A stretch of 64,000 nt of DNA from Dyadobacter frigoris (GTDB lineage Bacteria > Bacteroidota > Bacteroidia > Cytophagales > Spirosomataceae), in contig NZ_SZVO01000005.1 in NCBI RefSeq assembly GCF_005280585.1, forward strand, positions 186,001 through 250,000, read 5' to 3'. Made by a program: the position numbers and the translations under genes. The notes beneath the pieces were generated by a model. The model was not told the origin of the DNA, made no database searches, and was given only the letters and a program-made list of their open reading frames with translations. Below are positions 52,802 through 60,772 of the stretch, piece after piece (the first letter of the stretch is position 1; every line of letters begins with the position of its first letter).

Positions 52802-53362
52802 TCAACTTATTTTCTTTGAGTCATGTTCCCAAAATTTCCACCATTTAAATTCTTCAAGTCTAACTTCTGATTCTTTTTCTGTTGTGTTAATTGATACTTC
52901 AGGATTTGGTGGAAAGTACTCCCCCTGCGCACTCATCAGCAAAACCTTAATGTTAGGGTTATGCTTCAATTCAATGAATCCACCATATATATCATCAAAT
53001 CGTGTGACAGCAACTCCTTCAGTTATATGGCTTTCAGAACTGCTTATTGTATTAGTTTCTCGATCTTCATATCGTTTATATTTGATGGACTGGACGTCTT
53101 CTATCTTAATTAACGAAAACGGCCAATCCTGAATACTTTCATCATAGTGCGAATATTCTTTATTCCAAAAACCATCCAAACGGATTATCAAAACGTGCTC
53201 TAAGGATTTATTAGTAATCGAAGCAACCCAATGTGAGTCGTGGTAAGTAACGGCCTCAAATAACTCGCCAAAGGTAGTTTGGTGCGCATTATTCCATTGG
53301 AACATGTCGGCAAGGACCAGACTTTGTAACCATTGTGGATTATCGTCTAAAATATCATCCAT
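52802..53362 (-). CDS. Soluble protein of unknown function
   Basis: A 186-residue protein, not recognised. An acidic start (MDDILDDNPQWLQSLVLADM), a beta-rich middle (VLIIRLDGFWN, SLIKIEDVQSIKYK) and a tryptophan-rich acidic end (RLEEFKWWKFWEHDSKK) are visible. No signal peptide or membrane helix. It is AT-richer than its neighbours and, with the next HTH gene on the same strand, interrupts the usual tig-clpP order; the two may have arrived together. Confidence 0.55.
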   Translation of the reverse strand: MDDILDDNPQWLQSLVLADMFQWNNAHQTTFGELFEAVTYHDSHWVASITNKSLEHVLIIRLDGFWNKEYSHYDESIQDWPFSLIKIEDVQSIKYKRYEDRETNTISSSESHITEGVAVTRFDDIYGGFIELKHNPNIKVLLMSAQGEYFPPNPEVSINTTEKESEVRLEEFKWWKFWEHDSKKIS

Positions 53363-53463
53363 TTGATTCTGTTAATATATGAAACCGTATAATGTACGAC
53401 ACATATGTAAGTTGTTTCTCAAATCCCTTATTTGCGCAGTTGTGGATCCGGCATATCCAGACC

Positions 53464-53841
53464 TCAAAACCCAATCGGTTCCCGATGCTGCTGCACCTGT
53501 CTGCCAATTTCCAAAGTCACCAAAGACCCAAATCTTTTCTTCCACAGATCCAGCTCGTTTTGAAGTTTCGCATTAGCCGATAATAACCTTTCATTTTCCT
53601 GACGGAGCCATTCTGTTTCTGAAAGTGTTTTTGATTCAAAACCCAGCAGCTCAGGCAGAGAAACATCTAACAACTTGGCAATATTTTCAAGGCGTGAAAA
53701 GGAAAGTTCCGTCCTTCCTCTTTCCATATCACCATAAGCCGTTGTGGAAAGTCCGAGCATATCGGCCATATTTTCCTGGGACAAATCTTTTTGCAGACGC
53801 AGCTGCCGTATTTTTTCTGATGGGTTGTTCGTATTGTTCAT
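53464..53841 (-). CDS. XRE-family helix-turn-helix regulator
   Basis: A 125-residue protein: XRE helix-turn-helix (about 10-65, KIRQLRLQKDLSQENMADMLG, STTAYGDMERGRTELS) and a C-terminal coiled coil (about 75-110, EWLRQENERLLSANAKLQNE). The coiled coil could drive dimerisation. Bacteroidota have many such small XRE proteins, often in accessory positions. The neighbour downstream on the same strand is the 186-residue unknown. Confidence 0.85.
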   Translation of the reverse strand: MNNTNNPSEKIRQLRLQKDLSQENMADMLGLSTTAYGDMERGRTELSFSRLENIAKLLDVSLPELLGFESKTLSETEWLRQENERLLSANAKLQNELDLWKKRFGSLVTLEIGRQVQQHREPIGF

Positions 53842-54138
53842 AGTCTGATCGACAGAATAAATTTTAATACTGATTTTCTGAAAGACTAAATTTTACTCGT
53901 ATTATTGGCTTTTGTCAGATAACAATTGCAAGTTAAAAAGCATTCAATGAATCGCTTCTCGCAATTTTCGATAAATTATAACCGAAACAGACAAGGATTA
54001 TTCATGGAAATAATCAATTTTGTGAAGGACAAAGAAAGAAATCAGCTTTTTTATATTCGAAACTAAGCGATGCAGCTTTTTGTTCTTTAAAACATGTACT
54101 CTATCCATTACATATTATTTTTAAATTAAAGTTTATTC

Positions 54139-54813
54139 ATGAATCACGGAAATGAATTTAGAAAATATGCCGTTCACCATCTTGGAATGAGTGGCCTTAC
54201 AGTTGACGGTTATATGAACCACACTGTTGAAAACATGACCCGTTCGGTAATTGAAGAGCGTCCGATGAACTTTCGTGAAGTGGATGTATTTTCAAGATTA
54301 ATGGCCGACCGTATTATCTTTATGGGAACAGGTGTTGATGATAATATTGCCAATATAGTTGTTGCTCAATTGTTGTTTTTGGAGTCAGCTGATCCTAAAA
54401 AAGATATCCTTATGTACATAAACAGTCCGGGCGGATCTGTTTATGCAGGTTTGGGTATTTATGATACAATGCAATATGTTCGTCCGGACGTTGCTACGGT
54501 TTGTACAAGTCTTGCAGCTTCAATGGGTGCAGTATTACTTGCAGGCGGAGCAGCAGGAAAACGTTCTGCACTTCCTCATGCACGTGTGATGATTCACCAG
54601 CCATCAGGCGGAGCTCAGGGAACTTCGGTTGATATTGAAATTACAACCCGTGAAATCGTAAAACTTCGTCATGAATTATATGATATTCTGGCACAGCATA
54701 CTGGTCAAACTGTTGAACAAATCGGCATTGACTCTGACCGTGACAAATGGTTACGTGCTTACGAAGCAAAAGAATATGGACTTATCGACGAAGTTTTGAC
54801 GCGCGATAAATAA
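54139..54813 (+). CDS. clpP: ATP-dependent Clp protease proteolytic subunit
   Basis: A 224-residue serine protease that forms the barrel degrading substrates delivered by ClpX or ClpC. The catalytic triad is visible: Ser128 (LAASMGAVL), His153 (MIHQPSGG) and Asp202 (DSDRDKW). [13 protein letters not shown] is the conserved strand before the active site. The N-terminus is longer than E. coli ClpP by about ten residues (propeptide). It is followed by a terminator and then, 364 bases on, by clpX. Confidence 0.98.
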   Translation: MNHGNEFRKYAVHHLGMSGLTVDGYMNHTVENMTRSVIEERPMNFREVDVFSRLMADRIIFMGTGVDDNIANIVVAQLLFLESADPKKDILMYINSPGGSVYAGLGIYDTMQYVRPDVATVCTSLAASMGAVLLAGGAAGKRSALPHARVMIHQPSGGAQGTSVDIEITTREIVKLRHELYDILAQHTGQTVEQIGIDSDRDKWLRAYEAKEYGLIDEVLTRDK

Positions 54814-54832
54814 GTTTTTAAAATATCTTTCT

Positions 54833-54872
54833 AAAAAAAACCACCCGTTAAGTAATTTTCGGGTGGTTTTTC
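54833..54872 (+). terminator. Terminator of clpP
   Basis: AACCACCCG (54839-54847) pairs with CGGGTGGTT (54860-54868); A run before and T run after. Confidence 0.9.
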
Positions 54873-55177
54873 TTTTATGGTGCCGACTGAATTTTGTAAC
54901 AAGTTTAAAAAGCCCGAACTTTACGGAATCATTATATTTCAATGTATTAAAGTAAAGTTATTCACCGCGAATTTTTTCTGCTTTGTAATTTTGACATGAT
55001 TTGTTTTAGGTATTATCAAACCGGTATTGTTGAAAGCATTAAACAGTATTTGAGTCTTTTGAAACAATGCGCCTGATCCTTTTGTTATAAACCCATATTC
55101 TATCATAGTGATTCTCACATTACCGAAATGCTGGTATGTGCTTAAAATAGTAATTCAATAACTGTATACATTCTCCG
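54873..55177. other. clpP-clpX spacer (305 bases)
   Basis: No ORF of note. A TAATTTTG at 54986-54993 may be the -7 of clpX but lacks a -33 TTTG and leaves a leader of about 175 bases. A strong clpP terminator lies at the left end, so clpX must have its own promoter. Confidence 0.45.
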
Positions 55178-56422
55178 ATGGCACAAGTAAGTTGTTCGTT
55201 TTGCGGACGCAAAAAAAATGAAGTAGAACTTTTACTCTCAGGTATTGATGCCCACATTTGCAATCACTGTATTGCTCAGGGATATCAGGTTATCACCGAA
55301 GAGCTAAATTCCAAAGACGATAAAAAGGATAAGAAAACGAAATTACCAAAGCTTAAATCGATTCCACCAACGGAAATCAAACGTTTTCTTGAACAATATG
55401 TGATAGGTCAGGATGAAGCCAAGCGTTCATTAGCTGTGGCGGTTTACAACCATTACAAACGCCTGAACCAGCCAGTTACAGATGATGATGTGGTGATTGA
55501 AAAATCAAACATTATCATGGTAGGCGAAACCGGAACCGGTAAAACTTATCTTGCAAAATCAATCGCACGGATTCTTCAGGTACCTTTTTGCATTGCAGAT
55601 GCAACCGTTGTAACAGAAGCGGGTTACGTGGGAGAAGATGTTGAAACCATTTTGACACGTTTGTTGCAGGCAGCAGATTACAATGTTGAAGCAGCAGAAA
55701 GAGGAATTGTTTACATTGATGAAATGGATAAAATTGCCCGCAAGTCGGACAATCCATCCATAACCCGTGATGTAAGTGGTGAAGGTGTTCAACAGGCACT
55801 TCTGAAATTATTGGAAGGTTCTTCGGTAAATGTCCCGCCGCAAGGAGGCCGTAAACACCCGGACCAGAAAATGATTACCATCAATACTGAAAATATTCTT
55901 TTCATTTGCGGCGGAGCATTTGATGGTATAGAGCGTCATATCGCAAAACGTATCAATACGCGTCCGATCGGATTTTCGGGGGATAACCGTATCATCGAAA
56001 TTTTTGACAAAGGAAATTTAATGCGTTACGTAACAGCTCAGGATTTGAAATCTTTTGGTTTAATTCCTGAATTGATCGGTCGTCTTCCTGTACTTACACA
56101 TTTGGATCCGCTTGATCGTGAAACTTTGCGCCGTATTTTGACTGAACCAAAAAATGCTTTGGTTAAACAATACAGCAAACTTTTCGCTATGGAAGGCATT
56201 ACACTTCACTTTACAGAAGATGTACTTGATTTCATCGTAGATCAGGCGATGCTTTGTAAACTGGGTGCACGTGGACTTCGGGCTATTTGTGAATCGATTA
56301 TGACGGACGCGATGTTTGATTTACCATCTCAAAAAGATGTGAAGGAATTTACTATGACACTGGATTACGCTCAGGAAAAATTCAGCAAATCATCTATGTC
56401 TTTGCTTCGTTCGGTAGCGTAG
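55178..56422 (+). CDS. clpX: ATP-dependent Clp protease ATP-binding subunit ClpX
   Basis: A 414-residue AAA+ unfoldase that feeds substrates into ClpP. N-terminal zinc-binding domain with four cysteines ([17 protein letters not shown]). Walker A is GETGTGKT, Walker [12 protein letters not shown], sensor/arginine residues follow in [10 protein letters not shown]. The IGF loop that docks on ClpP is seen in RPIGFSGD. Length normal. It has a strong terminator behind it. Confidence 0.98.
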   Translation: MAQVSCSFCGRKKNEVELLLSGIDAHICNHCIAQGYQVITEELNSKDDKKDKKTKLPKLKSIPPTEIKRFLEQYVIGQDEAKRSLAVAVYNHYKRLNQPVTDDDVVIEKSNIIMVGETGTGKTYLAKSIARILQVPFCIADATVVTEAGYVGEDVETILTRLLQAADYNVEAAERGIVYIDEMDKIARKSDNPSITRDVSGEGVQQALLKLLEGSSVNVPPQGGRKHPDQKMITINTENILFICGGAFDGIERHIAKRINTRPIGFSGDNRIIEIFDKGNLMRYVTAQDLKSFGLIPELIGRLPVLTHLDPLDRETLRRILTEPKNALVKQYSKLFAMEGITLHFTEDVLDFIVDQAMLCKLGARGLRAICESIMTDAMFDLPSQKDVKEFTMTLDYAQEKFSKSSMSLLRSVA

Positions 56423-56439
56423 GCTTACAATTTATTGTT

Positions 56440-56493
56440 AAAATAAAGCACCTTGTTGTTTCTGTTTTCAGAGCGACAAGGTGCTTTTATTTT
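56440..56493 (+). terminator. Terminator of clpX
   Basis: AAAATAAAGCACCTTGT (56440-56456) pairs with ACAAGGTGCTTTTATTTT (56476-56493). Confidence 0.9.
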
Positions 56494-56537
56494 AAATTCT
56501 ATGGTAATAGTTCTATTTTGCATAAAAATTAGAATGT

Positions 56538-57308
56538 ATGGAAAATTGGCTGACAAATAAATCAATCGTAATTATCGGAGGTACAACGGGTTTGGGATTT
56601 TCTGCGGCCAAGGCTTTTGTTAAGCATGGCGCAAATGTGGTGGTTGTGGGGAGAAATCCGGAAAATTGCCTGGTAGCAGAATTACAATTGGGAAGCCAGG
56701 CCCGCGCCAAACAAGGTGACGCAACACAACCCAATACTTCTTTGGAAGCAATACAATTGTGCATTCGGGAATTTGGAAGTTTTGACGGACTTTATCACGT
56801 TGCTGGAGGCAGCGGAAAAAAATATGGCGACGGTCCTTTGCATCAAATGACGTTAAGCGGCTGGAATAGTACGCTTGATTTGAATCTGACATCACTGATG
56901 CTTTCCAATCAAGCCGCCGTTCAGGCGTTTCTTGGAATGGGAAAAGGCGGCGCTATTTTAAATATGAGTTCTGCACTTGACTTTTCTCCCTTTCCAGGAC
57001 ATTTTTCGGCACATGCTTATGCTACTGCAAAATCTGCGGTTATTGGTTTTTCCAGATCGATTGCAGCCACTTATGCACCAAACAATATCCGGATTAATGT
57101 AATCGCCCCCTCCATTATTGAAAATCCAAAGAATAAAGATGAACAAATTGAAGAATTCATCAGCGCGAAACAAACACTGAACGGAGGGCGCTTTGGATTG
57201 CCGGCAGATCTGGACGGATCCGCTGTTTATTTCATGTCCGACTATTCCAAATTCACGACGGGTCAAACACTAACCGTAGATGGCGGCTGGAATCTGACAG
57301 AAGGATGA
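56538..57308 (+). CDS. Short-chain dehydrogenase/reductase
   Basis: A 256-residue classical SDR. The cofactor site GGTTGLGFSAAKAF fits the TGxxxGxG pattern loosely; NMSSALDFSP, then YATAKSAV give the Ser-Tyr-Lys catalytic set. The C-terminus TGQTLTVDGGWNLTEG is characteristic. Substrate unknown; it could act on a sugar, a lipid or a ketone. Monocistronic; the PfkB kinase starts 149 bases later on the same strand. Confidence 0.88.
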   Translation: MENWLTNKSIVIIGGTTGLGFSAAKAFVKHGANVVVVGRNPENCLVAELQLGSQARAKQGDATQPNTSLEAIQLCIREFGSFDGLYHVAGGSGKKYGDGPLHQMTLSGWNSTLDLNLTSLMLSNQAAVQAFLGMGKGGAILNMSSALDFSPFPGHFSAHAYATAKSAVIGFSRSIAATYAPNNIRINVIAPSIIENPKNKDEQIEEFISAKQTLNGGRFGLPADLDGSAVYFMSDYSKFTTGQTLTVDGGWNLTEG

Positions 57309-57457
57309 TAGTGCTCAAAAATTATCTTTACGGCCAATCCTAAAAAAGAAAATGGGGGAACTGACGGTTACTATTCTGTTTATATTATCGTAATTTGGTT
57401 CATATAAATGCATTAACAACAACTGGTTTCTATTTATTATAAAATTACTACAAAAAT

Positions 57458-58420
57458 ATGGCTACCGGACCGATTGTAACACTAACCATTAACCCGGCTC
57501 TGGATAAAAGTGCGAACGTAGATCGCATAGTCCCGGAAAATAAGCTGCGTTGCGACACGCCTAATTTTGAAGCCGGCGGAGGTGGAATTAATGTAGCAAA
57601 AGCCATTCATCGGCTGGGTGGAAATCCTATCGCCATTTTTACGATTGGCGGTCCAACAGGACAGCGCCTGCACAAACTGGTAAAAAGTGAAGGCGTAGAA
57701 ACACTCGTCATCGAAACAAAACAATGGACACGTGAAAATTTCCATGTTTTAGAAACCAGTACAGGTTTTCAGTATCGCTTTGGCGTTCCGGGTTCGGAAT
57801 TGATGCCAACCGAAGTCCGGTCCATTTTGGAAACTATTGAAGAATTCGATCCGAAACCTTCCTATATCATAGCCAGCGGGAGTTTGCCGCCAGGTGCTCC
57901 TGACGATTTTTACGGACAAATTGCAAAAATTGCACACAAGCAAGGTGCCAGATTTATTGCTGATGCCTCGGGTGATGCACTCAAATCAGCTACGGAAGCT
58001 GGTGTTTATCTGCTGAAACCTAATATTACCGAACTTAGTCAACTCGTTGGTGTCGATAAACTGGAAATGGATGATGTGGATGATGCTGCTCGCGCACTGA
58101 TTATCCGTAACCAATGTGAAGTCGTAGTGGTTTCCATGGGCGCCATGGGTGCTATGCTCGTTACAGAAGATCAGGTTGAGCACATTCCTGCACCACCGGT
58201 GAAGAAAAAGAGTGCAGTTGGTGCCGGTGACAGTATGGTAGCCGGAATTGTATGGACACTGTCCCAAGGCAAATCTTTGCGTGAAGCCGTAAGAATGGGC
58301 GTTGCGTGCGGATCGGCAGCTACGATGAATTCGGGTAGTGAATTATTTAAAATGCAGGATGTTAATAAATTGATGGATTGGTTGAATCGTTACGGAAAAC
58401 GGTATTCGGGAAATTCCTGA
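57458..58420 (+). CDS. PfkB-family sugar kinase (PfkB/FruK-like)
   Basis: A 320-residue ribokinase-family kinase. N-terminal TLTINPALDKSANVDRI and GGGINVAKAIHRLGG are the 1-phosphofructokinase/PfkB signature; the C-terminal catalytic KKSAVGAGDSMVAGIVW carries the GAGDS motif with catalytic Asp. Whether it phosphorylates fructose-6-phosphate (PfkB) or fructose-1-phosphate/tagatose-6-phosphate (FruK/LacC) is not settled; sequence looks nearer to E. coli PfkB. Single gene. Confidence 0.87.
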   Translation: MATGPIVTLTINPALDKSANVDRIVPENKLRCDTPNFEAGGGGINVAKAIHRLGGNPIAIFTIGGPTGQRLHKLVKSEGVETLVIETKQWTRENFHVLETSTGFQYRFGVPGSELMPTEVRSILETIEEFDPKPSYIIASGSLPPGAPDDFYGQIAKIAHKQGARFIADASGDALKSATEAGVYLLKPNITELSQLVGVDKLEMDDVDDAARALIIRNQCEVVVVSMGAMGAMLVTEDQVEHIPAPPVKKKSAVGAGDSMVAGIVWTLSQGKSLREAVRMGVACGSAATMNSGSELFKMQDVNKLMDWLNRYGKRYSGNS

Positions 58421-58452
58421 GTAATTTTCTCCCAGGGTTTGACCTGAGTAAA

Positions 58453-58523
58453 ATCCCGAAGGGATGACATTATTATAGTAGCGGCATACTCACCGTAAAA
58501 CCAAAACCCTGAAAGGGTGACAT
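58453..58523 (+). repeat. Two REP-like hairpin motifs
   Basis: ATCCCGAAGGGATGACAT (58453-58470) and ACCCTGAAAGGGTGACAT (58505-58522) are two related short hairpins, each followed by TGACAT. Such CCCxAAGGG-type motifs recur in Bacteroidota intergenic DNA from memory; no transposase is nearby. Confidence 0.7.
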
Positions 58524-58572
58524 AGGAGTTTCTACTAACTCGTAATATTTACAAATAAAAAAATTATTTCAA

Positions 58573-58611
58573 AAAAAGACCTTGCTAGCCACAAACTTGC
58601 AAGGTCTTTTT
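58573..58611 (+). terminator. Terminator of the PfkB kinase gene
   Basis: AAAAAGACCTTGC (58573-58585) pairs with GCAAGGTCTTTTT (58599-58611). Confidence 0.9.
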
Positions 58612-58667
58612 GTAGAAAAATAGATAGAAAATTAACTTCTCCGTCTTTTCTTGAAAAACCTCTTTTC

Positions 58668-59729
58668 ATGAACGATAAACATTCCCGCCGTCAATTCGCC
58701 AAAGTTGCAGCCGTTACCGCAGCAGCACTTACTTTTAAACCTTTTTACATTCTTCATGCCAAACCAAAAGCGGATGGGGAAATAATCGGTCATGGAACAC
58801 ATCGCTACCGTGTGCATCAGGGTTGGGGAAATCTGGATGCATCCAAATTTCCTATCAACAACTGCCACGAAATGGTTGAAGACAGCAAAGGGCGTTTGAT
58901 CATGGTGGGTGATGAGGTTAAAAATAATATATTGATTTACGACCGTTCCGGTAAATTATTAGATAGCTGGGGCCACGATTTTCCTGGCGGACACGGACTT
59001 ACCCTTTGGAATGCAAACGGAGAAGAATTTCTTTTTGTGTGCGATCCTAACATTGGAAAAGTTTTTAAAACAGATCTGAAAGGAAAAATCCTGTTAACCA
59101 TTGAGCATCCTTCGAAAGTCGGAGCTTATAAAGAAACCGATGCTTTTAAACCAACTGAAACTGCGATTGGTCCTGACGGCACGATCTACATTGCTGATGG
59201 ATATGGTTCACAATGGATTTTAAGATATACTCCAAAGGGTGAATTCATTGATAAATTCGGCGGACCGGGTGATGGAGACAGTCAATTTTCAACCGCGCAT
59301 GGAATTGCTATTGATAGTCGTGATAAGGCAAATCCTACACTGTTGATTACCTCACGTGCCCATAACGCTTTCAAACGCTTTACTTTAGACGGAAAATATC
59401 TGTCAACCATTTTCTTGCCGGGCGCTTTTGTTTGTCGTCCCGTTTTTGATGGCGACACCTTATATTCCGGTGTTTGCTGGTCGCGGCTGCGTTATTTAAA
59501 TCAAACACCTGATTCAGGATTCGTAACGATTCTGGATAAAAACAATAAAGTAATTTCCAATCCGGGCGGTACTAAACCAGAATATACCAATGGAAAATTA
59601 CAACTTATGGTGCAGGACAAACCGATTTTCATGCACTGTCATGATGTTTGTATTGATCAGGATAAAAACATTTACGTTTGTCAGTGGAATGCCAAGAAAA
59701 CATATCCGGTAAAGCTGGAACGGGTTTAA
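58668..59729 (+). CDS. Tat-exported beta-propeller (NHL-like) protein
   Basis: A 353-residue protein with a twin-arginine export signal, SRRQFAKVAAVTAAALTF, at the N-terminus. The mature part is made of about six NHL-like strands (SKGRLIMVGDEVKNNILIYDRSGKL, then GPDGTIYIADGYGSQWILRYTPKGE, with repeated GHG/HGI loops), typical of six-bladed propellers such as peptidyl-glycine lyase-like or gluconolactonase-like proteins. A metal or cofactor acquired in the cytoplasm would explain Tat use. Catalytic function unknown. Confidence 0.83.
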   Translation: MNDKHSRRQFAKVAAVTAAALTFKPFYILHAKPKADGEIIGHGTHRYRVHQGWGNLDASKFPINNCHEMVEDSKGRLIMVGDEVKNNILIYDRSGKLLDSWGHDFPGGHGLTLWNANGEEFLFVCDPNIGKVFKTDLKGKILLTIEHPSKVGAYKETDAFKPTETAIGPDGTIYIADGYGSQWILRYTPKGEFIDKFGGPGDGDSQFSTAHGIAIDSRDKANPTLLITSRAHNAFKRFTLDGKYLSTIFLPGAFVCRPVFDGDTLYSGVCWSRLRYLNQTPDSGFVTILDKNNKVISNPGGTKPEYTNGKLQLMVQDKPIFMHCHDVCIDQDKNIYVCQWNAKKTYPVKLERV

Positions 59730-59736
59730 CAATTCC

Positions 59737-60504
59737 CTAACGTTGTTTACGTATTAATCTTATTGCAAGTCCATTAACCGACATGGTTACAATGGCTAAA
59801 ATTCCGTACGCCAATCCGATTGGCATAATGGGGACAAGCCACCAAACGCCCAGAAGAAAAATAACAAACCCATAACTTGCAGAAAGAAGTCCATAAAGTA
59901 TCCTGGCCGTAGCCTGCGGTCCTTGCTGTATGTGTGTAAAAACGGCCAGGGTAGAAGTCATGATAGGGAATGGCGTCAAAATTCCGCTCCACGTAGGACC
60001 CAGCTTATCTGCAAGCTGGGTTAGTAAAACTACAAATATGGTAGCGACAAACATTCTCAGTGGAATGTCATAAAAGGGATGCTTTTTATACTCCTGTTTA
60101 TCTTTTGGTTTTGGAAAAATATACAAGACACCGGTCAAAACAATCACATTTAGAGCAACTGCAAAAGGAAGTGACGGTGTCCGGCCAAGTGATGCCAATG
60201 CAACAATAAAAAACGCCAGATAACTAAGTAACAAAGCAGGAAGCCAATGCATCCTCGGCGCAGCAATCGAATAAATCAACGCAAAAAAAGTTGTCCCAAT
60301 TGATCCCATCAAAGCGGATGGTACCGTGGAAGCCGCAAAATCAGCTCCATTTTCAATGGCAATGAAAAACGAGATCGGGCCTGCAATCCAGGGAAATCCT
60401 CCTATCCAACCACCAAATCCTTCTCCCCATTTTCGAACAGAAAGTGTTACACCTGCTATTAGCGGTGGCATTAACAATATTTTAATCAATAAAAGATTCG
60501 GCAC
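59737..60504 (-). CDS. Polytopic inner-membrane protein of unknown function
   Basis: A 255-residue protein with about seven or eight hydrophobic segments (LLLIKILLMPPLIAGVTL, LSYLAFFIVALASLG, LFAVALNVIVLTGVL-like). Conserved-looking loops WGEGFGGWIGGFPW and GPTWSGILTPFPIM suggest a family with a substrate pore. Not recognised by name. Divergent from the TonB receptor gene, whose operators lie 103-148 bases from its start, so it may share that regulation; this is inference. Confidence 0.65.
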   Translation of the reverse strand: MPNLLLIKILLMPPLIAGVTLSVRKWGEGFGGWIGGFPWIAGPISFFIAIENGADFAASTVPSALMGSIGTTFFALIYSIAAPRMHWLPALLLSYLAFFIVALASLGRTPSLPFAVALNVIVLTGVLYIFPKPKDKQEYKKHPFYDIPLRMFVATIFVVLLTQLADKLGPTWSGILTPFPIMTSTLAVFTHIQQGPQATARILYGLLSASYGFVIFLLGVWWLVPIMPIGLAYGILAIVTMSVNGLAIRLIRKQR

Positions 60505-60604
60505 TTCATCAGAATTTACGGTAGACCGAGCGGCTTTTCAACAAACAATCAGTCTTCAAATTTACAAGCTTAAAGCCAAAGCCAAGAAGAAAATACAAAT
60601 TTAT

Positions 60605-60636
60605 ATTGCAACATAGTTGCATAAATTATACTTTTG
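60605..60636 (+). promoter_or_regulatory. Promoter of the TonB receptor gene
   Basis: TACTTTTG (60629-60636) is an exact TAnnTTTG match, preceded 20 bases upstream by TTG (60606-60608). The first operator palindrome (60607-60621) lies in the spacer and the second (60632-60652) covers the -7 end and the start region. Confidence 0.62.
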
Positions 60637-60652
60637 CAACATTGTAGCAAAA
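60607..60652. promoter_or_regulatory. Two palindromic operators, probable Zur/Fur sites
   Basis: Site 1 (60607-60621) is the perfect palindrome TGCAAC-ATA-GTTGCA. Site 2 (60632-60652) is TTTTGCAACA-T-TGTAGCAAAA with one mismatched pair. Their shared core is TTGCAACAtNGTTGCAA, centres 28 bases apart. Form and position over the promoter fit repression by a Fur/Zur-type dimer, and a Fur-family gene ends the window. Confidence 0.72.
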
Positions 60653-60772
60653 ACTACACATTACTTTTTATCCGACTCACTTCTATTCTTGAACATAATC
60701 CAGAGCATTTAGGATTTAGCTGATGTAATGCAGACAATCAGCTACTTATCCGACAATTCTTTTAATAATCCG

